Positions 60,849 through 64,000 of a stretch of 64,000 nt of DNA are shown here, one piece after another (position 1 is the first letter of the stretch; the number at the start of each line of letters is the position of its first letter). The notes beneath the pieces are model-generated. The model did no database searches. It worked only from the letters and a program-made list of their open reading frames with translations, and was not told where the DNA came from. The position numbers were made by a program, and so were the translations under genes. Where the stretch lies: contig NC_064046.1 in NCBI RefSeq assembly GCF_932526225.1, positions 8,953,719 to 9,017,718 of the forward strand, given 5' to 3'. The DNA comes from Nematostella vectensis (Eukaryota; Cnidaria; Anthozoa; Actiniaria; Edwardsiidae).

Positions 60849-61959
60849 GGCGAGTGGGGGTGGTACTGATGTTATCTGGAATAACACAATGACCAAGACT
60901 TGGCTGTAAACACAAGAGAACATTATAACAACACAATGACCAAGACTTAGCTGTAAACACTTTGCAAAGTTACCTTCTGATGTTTGATAAGGAATGCTTT
61001 GATTGTTGTGAGAACCATCTCTGGCTGCTTTTTCCCGATGTCATGCAACGCCATGATGATCACCTCTCGCACGCCATCTTGCTTATCGTTAGCAGCATCC
61101 ACCAGCGCTACACAGAGCTCTATGGATATCAGTCAAACAAACAACAATAAATAAAAAAGGATAAGATTGAAGAGTATCAGGCTCATAGCCAGGATTTTAA
61201 GTTTGAGGGGAGGGGGTTTAGGTATTCTGTGGAACATTTCTCTTGCACATCTTAGGGCGCGTTTTTTCACCCTATCATTCTGGAATGGGACTGGCTGGTA
61301 GAAAATGGCCAGAATGGCATTCAAGTCATTATGCTACAGGTAGCAGATCCTCATCTTATGGAAACAATGTGTAAATATGTGACAGTAGTGCTGCCAAGCT
61401 TATGTTACACGAGCTGTCCGAGATTGGGTAACCCCTCCTCACGTTATTGACATTATAAAAAAATATTGTATTGTATCAGTTCCTTATTTGGAATACTTGC
61501 AGGTTTACAGTCCTTTTTAAGATTATCAATTAATTAAGATTGTCTTTAATGCTTGCAGGATTATAAGTCAATAGTAAAGAAAGAATCACACATTTTGTGT
61601 AAAGTAGCATAGTCTACAATAACTAGCATTTAACTAAGTAACTTACTAGAAAGTGTATTCCTAGAGAAAACAAATATTCTGAAAGCTGCGTGTATGACGT
61701 ATCTCGTGACCTCGAAGCAAAACCGATAGACATAAAAAACTTAACCACAGAACTGCACATAGCATGCAGAGAATTAGATTTACGTCATAATTTACTTGCA
61801 TAAGCCATAGTGCAATACAGAATAAAGCAGTTAAGCATTGGTCAACATTTTATTTGGAATTGACAAGACGGAAATAGGACGGGGAAGAATTCACTTGCTT
61901 GTAGTTGCAATCTTACCATCAATCTGCCCTCCAGTTTTCCTTACTTCCTCGCTAGCCAT
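28368..61959 (-). CDS. MROH1: Maestro HEAT-like repeat-containing protein family member 1 (MROH1/HEATR7A), 42 coding exons
   Basis: I threaded 42 exons on the minus strand from ATG 61959 to TAA 28368. All junctions are GT/AG, every phase matches, and the sum is 4,923 nt (1,640 aa), matching the ~1,640 aa of vertebrate MROH1. Conserved landmarks include GCAIGLGFCAGTNLDIALIK (exon 20), VIAKKIPCHLLPGFIFTLME (exon 30), ISFYSMGCVSFFKSSRDDIK (exon 40) and ALIMLLKDPSPKVRCKAAEA (exon 42). The product is an all-helical HEAT-repeat solenoid with no catalytic motif. Vertebrate MROH1 has been linked to lysosomes, but its role is poorly defined. The coding frame is intact. The introns are loaded with minisatellites, many carrying copies of the adjoining exon edge, and with MITEs. 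The 5' end is head-to-head with an F-box gene. Exon coordinates are in the four block entries. Confidence 0.96.
28955..29060 (+). repeat. Retroelement-like terminal sequence
   Basis: Contains ACCTGAAGAAGGCAGGTACT and on to GCTTGCCGAAATATCG. This resembles the conserved motif seen at the ends of Penelope- and DIRS-like elements in many invertebrates. It lies in MROH1 intron 41; no ORF is associated. The family call is tentative. Confidence 0.35.
29154..29388. repeat. Two-copy tandem duplication of ~117 bp
   Basis: The segment from GTAAATGTTTTGAAATATGC through AGAAATGCTTTGATATAGATA occurs twice in direct succession with few differences, inside MROH1 intron 41. Confidence 0.92.
30110..30406 (+). 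CDS. Hypothetical 98-aa ORF inside MROH1 intron 41, opposite strand
   Basis: ATG at 30110 follows a 50-nt A-rich run (a possible retrocopy or poly(A) remnant). The product (RVFLVATGTPYHNSDGLQKL ... LDEETDKISQAGLPI ...) has normal composition but no recognisable domain. It is either a small uncharacterised gene, an exon, or a chance ORF. Confidence 0.25.
   Translation: MQESQKESRVSSSLPPIPRTRVFLVATGTPYHNSDGLQKLDELIMAILVLDEETDKISQAGLPITHCEHKESNLNPQTNLIKLPIVPSEDKFAKCPYQ
30708..30839. mobile_element. Hairpin MITE with ~46-bp inverted arms
   Basis: The left arm contains GGACAACCGAATCGATTCCT and on to TGGAAAT; the right arm is its complement (about 30792-30839). The loop is ~35 bp. It lies in MROH1 intron 41. 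Confidence 0.85.
31388..31484. mobile_element. Truncated copy of the TA-flanked MITE at 55126
   Basis: The sequence from TACAGCCGATTGACAAAAGG to GCGCCTAGCTGCA matches the reverse complement of the 55178-55279 half. It stops exactly where the 32-bp array begins. Confidence 0.75.
31485..31911. repeat. 32-bp minisatellite, ~13 copies, MROH1 intron 40
   Basis: Highly uniform units of AAAGAGGGCAACTCCCTTTT followed by CTGGACCTTTCT. The left edge abuts a truncated MITE. A related two-to-three copy ~54-bp repeat (CGTTTACACTAGCAACTT) follows at 31912-32040. I see no exon sequence in this unit. Confidence 0.95.
32845..33968 (-). repeat. 31-bp minisatellite at the 3' splice site of MROH1 exon 39, ~36 copies
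   Basis: On the minus strand the unit is GTGTTCGCCAG/GCGTGCAA followed by TGACATCTCTGT. It mirrors the real junction TGTGTTTCTCAG/GCTTGTAA (15 of 20 positions alike), which directly adjoins the array. Because 31 is not a multiple of 3, the array cycles through all frames; the common units contain no stop in any of the six, generating several spurious 80-120 aa ORFs on both strands. Confidence 0.93.
34250..34505 (-). repeat. ~72-bp repeat copying the MROH1 exon 38 acceptor
   Basis: The native junction is TTACAG/GAGAAAGACTCGG at 34250. Three further copies of CACAGGAGAAAGACTCG (last one TTCTG/AGAAAGATTCG-like), each followed by CTATGTTTATTGCG and ~45 bp of intron, lie upstream at ~72-bp intervals. 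Confidence 0.92.
34861..35135. mobile_element. MITE with ~27-bp inverted ends, MROH1 intron 37
   Basis: The left end is GGGACTTGCGCTAAGAGATC and on to ACGTGAC; the right end is the complement ending GCGCATGTTCCC. The interior shares GACTGCGCCCGTCACACCAG with a fragment at about 17945, showing a dispersed family. Confidence 0.85.
35650..36193. mobile_element. Foldback element, ~545 bp, nested inverted repeats
   Basis: The outer arms begin CCAGTGCTGAAAAACGCAAG and include CTAGTTCCAGTACCGCGCGG; the right arm is the complement ending in CAGCACTGG. An inner pair (CTGAAGTCAGCCTTTCGTAC at ~35824 and its complement at ~35945) makes almost the entire element palindromic. It lies in MROH1 intron 36. 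Confidence 0.88.
36600..36665 (-). repeat. Duplicated fragment of MROH1 exon 36 in the following intron
   Basis: On minus, GGAAAGCTCGTGGATTCCTC and GCGTGTA repeat exon 36's GGAAGGCTCGTGGACTCCTC and GCGTGTA with a few changes, just past the exon 36 donor (36685). It is a partial, non-functional exon copy. Confidence 0.8.
36825..37312 (-). repeat. ~42-bp array copying the MROH1 exon 36 acceptor, ~11 copies
   Basis: The native junction is TCGCTCTACAG/CTCATAGACCA. The repeated units upstream read GATTGGTTCTACAG/CTCATAAACCA followed by AATCTAAACTCTGTTTT. Each keeps a pyrimidine-AG/CTCATA core, i.e. the acceptor and ~11 nt of exon. Confidence 0.93.
37747..41744 (-). CDS. MROH1: MROH1 exons 27-34
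   Basis: Exons: 41744-41628, 41448-41313, 41025-40913, 40467-40315, 39955-39801, 39495-39330, 39157-38979, 37884-37747 (1,157 nt). Landmarks are ISILDPERDRAMDCALTLLN, ANFTAIGPILARIVPRCTDP, VIAKKIPCHLLPGFIFTLME, HIMDIWKTLAGDPSLALSIY, NVPRLFSAVLSRLGTCVGLL and CALDCIMSLLDRCQYTKLSD. Exon 33 is placed to end at the first GATCCTCTAAG/GTCAGT (phase 2), which joins exactly to exon 34 (CCCTTCAG/TTGTGCACTA), giving HIDPL-S-CALDC. The same donor is repeated downstream about 20 times in the same phase, so exon 33 could be longer in 42-nt steps. Confidence 0.9.
37945..38014. repeat. Tetranucleotide microsatellite (AAAC/GAAC)n
   Basis: Runs of CAAACAAACAAACGAACGAA just 3' (on minus) of the exon 33 donor array, in MROH1 intron 33. 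Confidence 0.95.
38020..39005 (-). repeat. 42-bp array copying the MROH1 exon 33 donor, ~22 full units, in frame
   Basis: The minus-strand unit is TCAGGGCCACACATTGATCC-TCTAAG/GTCAGTCTATACAAGA: 27 nt of exon 33 coding sequence, the 5' splice site, and 15 nt of intron. At 42 bp it keeps frame, so exon 33 stays open to 38066, encoding SGPHIDPLRSVYTR about 22 times. About 20 units keep a usable GT at the same position and phase. A few units have drifted (CTAAAGTCAGT, CTAGGGTCAGT, AAGGGCAGT). Confidence 0.95.
40026..40198. mobile_element. MITE with ~25-bp inverted ends, MROH1 intron 30
   Basis: The left end GATTTAGACAGCACGATTAAG and right end CTAAATCGTGGTGTCTAAAT are near-complements. The interior is rich in CGACT/AGTCG pairs. 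Confidence 0.7.
40461..40906 (-). repeat. ~54-bp array copying the MROH1 exon 30 acceptor, ~8 copies
   Basis: The native junction is GATGTACCCAG/GTCATCGCAAAGA. Units upstream read GATATATCCAG/GTCATCGCAAAAT followed by intron sequence with TGTGTCTTACGTACT. Each unit keeps an AG and 12 nt of exon. Confidence 0.93.
41706..42065 (-). repeat. ~75-80-bp array copying the MROH1 exon 27 acceptor and exon start, ~5 copies
   Basis: The native junction is GATCCTCAG/CATATAGAGAACCCC, continuing TGGTTGATCTCGATTCTGG. Upstream copies keep CCTCAG or CCTTGG, then CATATAGAGAACC and TTGATCTCGATTCTTG. About 38 nt of exon 27 coding sequence is included, more than in the other acceptor arrays. Copies diverge with distance from the exon. 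Confidence 0.9.
42455..48709 (-). CDS. MROH1: MROH1 exons 15-26 (central region)
   Basis: Exons: 48709-48669, 48336-48195, 47922-47864, 47217-47110, 46656-46537, 46244-46122, 46046-45964, 45346-45280, 44269-44144, 43755-43676, 43152-43029, 42565-42455 (1,184 nt). Landmarks are NIPKPEAIISRLI, VMSGHPLEGIGRGSHVLKLL, NFLFKCIGIVLRKVTQKDFL, GCAIGLGFCAGTNLDIALIK (the best conserved block of the family), VKSTVMLCYGYAVLYGPPR and EMEPSELLRLALESVDKLLK. Exon 24 to 25 needs the donor CTTGT/GTATCC (phase 2), joining ACASLV to KLNPRLTDAEVF. Confidence 0.93.
42850..43016. mobile_element. G/C-run short transposon, MROH1 intron 25
   Basis: From a G-tract with GACACCATACAAAACC to CCCCATACCCTGCTACGGCC. The CCTGCTACGGCCCTG end matches the short-element family seen elsewhere. 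It sits right beside the exon 25 donor (43028). Confidence 0.5.
44384..44992. repeat. ~60-bp minisatellite, MROH1 intron 22, about 10 copies
   Basis: Units of GGTTCCATTATATGTAGACA and GTTTAGTTGGTCCCAATAGTGTCCTTATTAATAA type, with two alternating variants (TTGGTCCCAATAG and TTGTACCTAGCGG). No exon sequence is recognisable in the unit. Confidence 0.93.
46316..46430. repeat. (ATC)n-type microsatellite
   Basis: Imperfect CATCATCATC with AACATC, TAGCATC and ACCAATACAAACATC interruptions, in MROH1 intron 19. The reverse-strand ORF of mostly Met is an artefact. Confidence 0.93.
46893..47046. repeat. Two-copy ~75-bp duplication, MROH1 intron 18
   Basis: TCTATAACGCCAGAAGAGGA through CTGTTAGACAGAAAAATAA occurs twice in succession. 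Confidence 0.93.
48127..48180 (-). repeat. Duplicated fragment of MROH1 exon 16 in the following intron
   Basis: GATTTGCAAGGAGCTTAAGC, then ACGTGCGGGCCACGCCCT, copies the start of exon 16 (plus strand GATTTGCAAGAGCTTGAGCA and GTGCGAGCCACGCCCT at about 48270-48310). It lies ~20-60 nt beyond the exon's donor and has a frameshifting base. Confidence 0.85.
49357..61959 (-). CDS. MROH1: MROH1 exons 1-14 (N-terminal HEAT repeats)
   Basis: Exons: 61959-61917, 61119-60974, 59179-59048, 55913-55751, 55021-54923, 54603-54452, 52962-52822, 52292-52200, 51913-51835, 51546-51433, 51199-51126, 50663-50544, 50089-49982, 49501-49357 (1,609 nt). They begin MASEEVRKTGGQID and continue ELCVALVDAANDKQDGVREV, LSLGHRVVLLRAASAIIKDV, IEPEWQTAASEVLVALGKRF, AFGVVPFLKDILGRMLPMMG, VRRAFAQAITAMAHHRYLEL and VLWPYLLECVVPEPFTHAMT. 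The exon 14 donor is ACTCAAA/GTGAGC, chosen because it alone gives the phase-1 join to exon 15. Confidence 0.93.
50795..51035. mobile_element. 241-bp MITE, copy 1
   Basis: The ends CCGCATTGTCACCAGTTTAC and GTAAACTGGTGACAATGTGG are inverted repeats. A second copy lies at 57817-58056. It is in MROH1 intron 11. Confidence 0.9.
51990..52165. repeat. Degenerate (GAATATGAGACAAAT)n repeat
   Basis: Short A/G-rich units AATGAATATGAGAAGAATGT, GAGACAAATGAATA and variants, in MROH1 intron 8. Confidence 0.85.
52575..52701. mobile_element. ~127-bp palindromic MITE, MROH1 intron 7
   Basis: The left end is GGTTCCTAGAAAGCAGGTTA and ACGCTAACC; the right end GGATAAGCGCTAACCTGCTT and TCTAGGAACC is its complement. 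Confidence 0.88.
53160..54159 (-). mobile_element. TTAA-flanked transposon, copy 3 (reverse, rearranged)
   Basis: Same family as 14648 and 16169, in reverse orientation: it ends with GAGGGGTCTATGTG followed by TTAA at 54156, and contains CATTGACTCCTGGC at about 53381. The left side (53160-53380) repeats part of the element, so a partial second copy is joined head-to-tail. It is in MROH1 intron 6. Confidence 0.8.
55126..55277. mobile_element. 152-bp TA-flanked MITE (Tc1/mariner-type)
   Basis: The inverted ends CAGTTGATTGACAAAACG and CGTTTTGTCAATCAACTG are flanked by TA on both sides. A truncated relative is at 31388. It is in MROH1 intron 4. Confidence 0.9.
55970..56257. repeat. (GAGT)n microsatellite, ~290 bp
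   Basis: Long, imperfect GTGAGTGAGTGAGCGAGT runs, in MROH1 intron 3 next to the exon 4 acceptor. The minus-strand 'SLTHSLTH' ORF is an artefact. Confidence 0.97.
56785..57288. mobile_element. TTAA-flanked MITE with ~45-bp inverted repeats
   Basis: The left end TTAAACACGAGGTTCCGCTA and TAAAAGGGAAAGCTCCTCCC is mirrored by the right end, which finishes AGAACCTCATGTTTAA. TTAA on both sides suggests a piggyBac-type target. The internal sequence is unrelated to the 14648 family. Confidence 0.87.
57817..58056. mobile_element. 240-bp MITE, copy 2
   Basis: Same family as 50795-51035, same orientation, with the ends CCGGATTGTCACCAGTTCAC and GTTAACTGGTGACAATGTGG. It is in MROH1 intron 3. Confidence 0.9.
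58291..58432. mobile_element. Short inverted-end element
   Basis: The ends CAGTGCCATAGCAGGCC and CCTGCTATGGCCTTG, with C/G-rich flanks; one of the recurrent short family. It is in MROH1 intron 3. Confidence 0.6.
58540..58880. repeat. ~32-bp minisatellite, ~11 copies, MROH1 intron 3
   Basis: ACCCTATGGGTGGGGGAGGA followed by TCCTATTTTTTT. The variable T-run shifts frame, so three overlapping spurious ORFs of 122-188 aa run through it. Confidence 0.95.
59720..60038 (+). pseudogene. Fragment of a RecQ-like helicase ATPase domain
   Basis: In two plus-strand frames the sequence reads FCSDNGFGKSLVFQILPLLF (a Walker A-like GxGKS followed by the helicase 'FQILPLLF' context), then WNPVIVVVCSLKSVVQLQAK, which resembles motif Ia (VVVSPLKSLMxDQ). 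The frame changes between the two, and no other helicase motifs follow, so this is a broken remnant, probably brought in by a mobile element into MROH1 intron 2. Confidence 0.5.
60815..60851. repeat. (GT)n/(G)n simple repeat
   Basis: GTGTGTGTGTGTGTG followed by a long G-run; one of many homopolymer G/C tracts (also 4147, 18370, 22030, 49258, 53160, 55090, 58930). Confidence 0.9.
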
Positions 61960-62670
61960 GGTTACTTATGTTACAATCCTATGCAGTAGTATTCAGGTAC
62001 AGAAAGAGTGTATTTGAACCTGGGTTCCAATGAAATTTACAAGACGATCGAACACCACCCCGAGACGGGATCCGCCATGTTCAACAGTGAGACTGCTGTA
62101 CCAGAGGATCGGAGGCGCATATTTTCAATCAAAACAAAGCCTTGCAAATAAACAATGAATGCGGGGACGGGGAAAGTTTCTTTATAGCCAAATTCGCTGT
62201 TGCGCGACCTCGGCGAATCCAAAATCCTTGTCTGGTTTAGGAATAGCGCGTTGTCAGGCAAGCGTTGGGGGCGGTTTGTATGGTTTTGATTGTTTGGTTT
62301 GATTGACTACGCGCTATTCCCAAACGAAAAAGGGAATTTTGGATTCTGCGAGGTCGTGCAACAACGAATTTGGCTATAAGAAAAAAAAGGCAAATTTTTA
62401 AAAGGAAAATATAAAAATAAGTTAAAGTTACAGATTTTCGCAACGAAAGAGAGGGTGTAGTATTTGCGGACATATACATTTTAAATACGGTAGCTCTATT
62501 CAATTAAATTTAATGTTATTTTCCTCCATTACACAATTATCTGAGATCAAGTCGAAAAAAAGCAAGCTTTGCTGCTTTGCTCAAAGAACTGATTTATTTC
62601 CCCCGAATTTCATATTTGGGCTTCCTGTGGCGGGCCTTGAAAATCAAATCTCGCGCGCTTTTCGGACAAC
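61960..62670. promoter_or_regulatory. Head-to-head intergenic region between MROH1 and the F-box gene
   Basis: 711 bp separate the MROH1 ATG (minus) from the F-box ATG (plus), so both promoters must lie here or overlap. A ~200-bp palindromic MITE occupies 62181-62380. I see no unambiguous TATA or initiator. The bidirectional-promoter role is inferred from the geometry. Confidence 0.45.
62181..62380. mobile_element. ~200-bp palindromic MITE in the divergent promoter region
   Basis: The left arm TTATAGCCAAATTCGCTGTT and GCGCGACCTCGGCGAATCCAAAAT is mirrored on the right, ending AACGAATTTGGCTATAA. TA dinucleotides flank the arms. Confidence 0.87.
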
Positions 62671-63321
62671 ATGGAGATTTTGGGAACAGATGTATTACTG
62701 CATATTTTCTCGCACCTCGATGCTCAATCCCTGTGCTCATGTAGTCAGGTTTGTAAACAGTGGTATGAAGTTTCCACTATCTCCAGCTTATGGAAAATGC
62801 TCGTTTTCCAGCAGTGCAGGAAGCGAAATATCAGACCACATCTCGGGAGAGCTGAAACTTGGAAAGAAAGGTTCTTTCAACTACATTTTAAATGTTTGTA
62901 TCGTCGATCAAGCCAAAGAGAGTTTCTAAAACCGTCATACGATGAGCTTGAAAAGTCTCTAAAGCGATTGGAAAGGGAAAGATACGTCATACTCTACGTA
63001 AAGGCGAAAAACGGGATACGGGAATTTGTTAAGATGGCTGGATTTGAATACCGACTAGGGAACGCTTACTACGAACACACGAAATCCGAGACAATTAGTC
63101 AAAAGAAGCGCATAATTTTACAAGATAAGGCCTCTGGAAGTATATACGAAAGCCCTGCAGCTCGAGAAATGGTTGGCTTGGGTAAAGGAATGCAAGATTG
63201 GAATATCCAACCTGGTCAGTTAGACATCAGAACTCGCGAAAACTACACTGTCTTCGTACAAAGTACTTCAGTTAACCGTGTATTACAGTCAAGGACGAAA
63301 GTTGTTTATAAATTGACATAG
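62671..63321 (+). CDS. F-box domain protein, intronless, 216 aa
   Basis: ATG at 62671 (ACAACATGGAGATT) to TAG at 63321, a single exon. Residues ~3-45 form an F-box (LGTDVLLHIFSHLDAQSLCS, CSQVCKQWYEVSTISSLWKM), the Skp1-binding motif of SCF ubiquitin ligases; the substrate side would be the rest of the chain. The C-terminal half is not a known repeat (no WD40, LRR or Kelch) and contains a helical basic stretch (YDELEKSLKRLERERYVILY) and a possibly beta-rich end (RENYTVFVQSTSVNRVLQSR). No orthologue is recognised. It is divergent from MROH1. Confidence 0.8.
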   Translation: MEILGTDVLLHIFSHLDAQSLCSCSQVCKQWYEVSTISSLWKMLVFQQCRKRNIRPHLGRAETWKERFFQLHFKCLYRRSSQREFLKPSYDELEKSLKRLERERYVILYVKAKNGIREFVKMAGFEYRLGNAYYEHTKSETISQKKRIILQDKASGSIYESPAAREMVGLGKGMQDWNIQPGQLDIRTRENYTVFVQSTSVNRVLQSRTKVVYKLT

Positions 63322-63413
63322 ATGGTTCCGTAAGAGAGGTATTCAGTAATATTACTTTATTCTCGGGCAAAAACGGTTTATATAGCTAATTTTACCTGTT
63401 CAACGGCGTGAAA

Positions 63414-63485
63414 TCCTCGGTAGTATAGTGGTGAGTATCCCCGCCTGTCACGCGGGAGACCGGGGTTCGATTCCCCGCCGGGGAG
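63414..63485 (+). tRNA. tRNA-Asp (GTC anticodon)
   Basis: 72 nt, all four arms present. The acceptor stem TCCTCGG pairs with CCGGGGA (one T-G pair). A-box TAGTATAGTGGTGAGTA, anticodon loop CCTGTCACG reading GTC, B-box GGTTCGATTCC. The discriminator is G, and CCA is not encoded, as expected for eukaryotes. It lies 92 bp after the F-box stop. Confidence 0.98.
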
Positions 63486-63493
63486 AGGATTTC

Positions 63494-63503
63494 TTTTTTT
63501 TTT
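63494..63503 (+). terminator. RNA polymerase III terminator
   Basis: Ten consecutive T residues starting 9 nt after the tRNA-Asp 3' end. Confidence 0.9.
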
Positions 63504-64000
63504 CTTCCTTTTTCCTCCCTCGTGATATATTTTTTAATGTTATACTGGGTTACAAAAACAAAACTTTGTTTGAAGTTACATATATACATATGAGCAGTCC
63601 CACAAAAAGCATAGCTTATTGAGGTGGGAAGCTATATAAAGCTGCTTATTTATGAAAAAAAAACACATAAATTTACTGTATTTTTGGCGGGTAGAAGGGA
63701 GGGGGGCACGGACCCCCTTGGCCATCCGCCGGGCTTCGCCCCTGTTATGACCCCCTGGGATTTGCAGAACAGCTGAAGACAAACACCTACTGCTCATTTT
63801 ATGATAGTTTATTAAAGTTACATGCAATGAAACCTAATTTACATTGATATCTATTGACTTTCTGCATATAAACTTTTACCATGACAGGCAATTTTATCAC
63901 CACTCCCCATGTACTGCACCTACACTTATTGATTATTATTTGATTATCACCTTTCCCTAACTGAAAGTTAGTGGTTTTCTGCTCCGTCAGCTTTGTGCAC
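63504..64000. other. Intergenic, no supported gene
   Basis: A/T-rich. A G-rich transposon-like end lies at about 63690-63745 (GGCACGGACCCCCTTGGCCA). Nothing else is supported to the window edge. Confidence 0.5.

Larger units (their letters stand above)
59165..60962 (-). repeat. Repeats copying the MROH1 exon 3 acceptor, split by an insertion
   Basis: The native junction is CGTTTCAG/CTCAGTCTTGGTCATCG at 59179. Copies of TTTCAG/CTCAGTCTTGGTCATTG or TTTACAG/CCAAGTCTTGGTCATTG lie at about 59205-59275 and again at 60884-60962, just before the exon 2 donor (60974). The ~1.6 kb between (59300-60880) is inserted sequence including a helicase fragment. Confidence 0.85.

Noticed and set aside
62513-62929. 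138-aa plus ORF overlapping the F-box gene start
   Set aside because: Different frame from the F-box gene and without domain similarity; a shadow ORF.

Overview
This is a stretch of animal nuclear genome, most likely from an anthozoan cnidarian such as a sea anemone (Nematostella-like). The reasons are spliced metazoan genes with consensus GT/AG junctions, a spliced gene of the plant-type 'pathogen-related' SnoaL-like family, a fibrinogen-related fragment, dense short inverted-repeat transposons, and very many minisatellites and G-runs. The species call is inference; nothing in the window names the organism. There are no prokaryotic signals.

Layout, left to right. 102-342 (-) is the first coding exon of a secreted M14-type metallocarboxypeptidase; the rest lies off the left edge. 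5395-6564 (+) is an orphan, disordered 389-aa ORF, followed by a 0.77-kb 17/18-bp minisatellite. 9083-12018 (+) is a two-exon ankyrin + armadillo repeat gene (ANKAR-like). It converges on CIAO2B (FAM96B/MIP18, 17786-13400, -, 4 exons, 159 aa). The introns and flanks here carry a TTAA-flanked transposon family. 18776-19560 (-) is a frameshifted fibrinogen-domain pseudogene. 25351-22260 (-) is a three-exon, 216-aa pathogen-related/SnoaL-like protein. 27241 (+) is a lone signal-peptide-type exon. From 61959 down to 28368 (-) one gene fills more than half the window: MROH1 (HEATR7A, maestro HEAT-like repeat protein 1). I could thread 42 coding exons with every splice phase consistent, giving 4,923 nt and 1,640 aa, the length expected of full-length MROH1. 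Head-to-head with it, 62671-63321 (+) is an intronless F-box gene, followed by a tRNA-Asp(GTC) at 63414-63485.

The most unusual feature is in MROH1. Many of its minisatellites are amplified copies of its own exon boundaries. In six introns the repeat unit contains the 3' splice site plus the first 8 to about 38 nt of the next exon (exons 3, 27, 30, 36, 38, 39). At exon 33 the unit contains the 5' splice site plus 27 nt of exon; it is exactly 42 bp, so about 22 in-frame copies of a 14-residue peptide lie next to about 20 potential donors, all in the same phase. At exon 42 the unit contains the last 13 codons including the stop. Two further exon fragments are duplicated in introns. The gene thus carries dozens of decoy splice sites and still has a clean full-length reading frame. 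This pattern is the main candidate for something undescribed.
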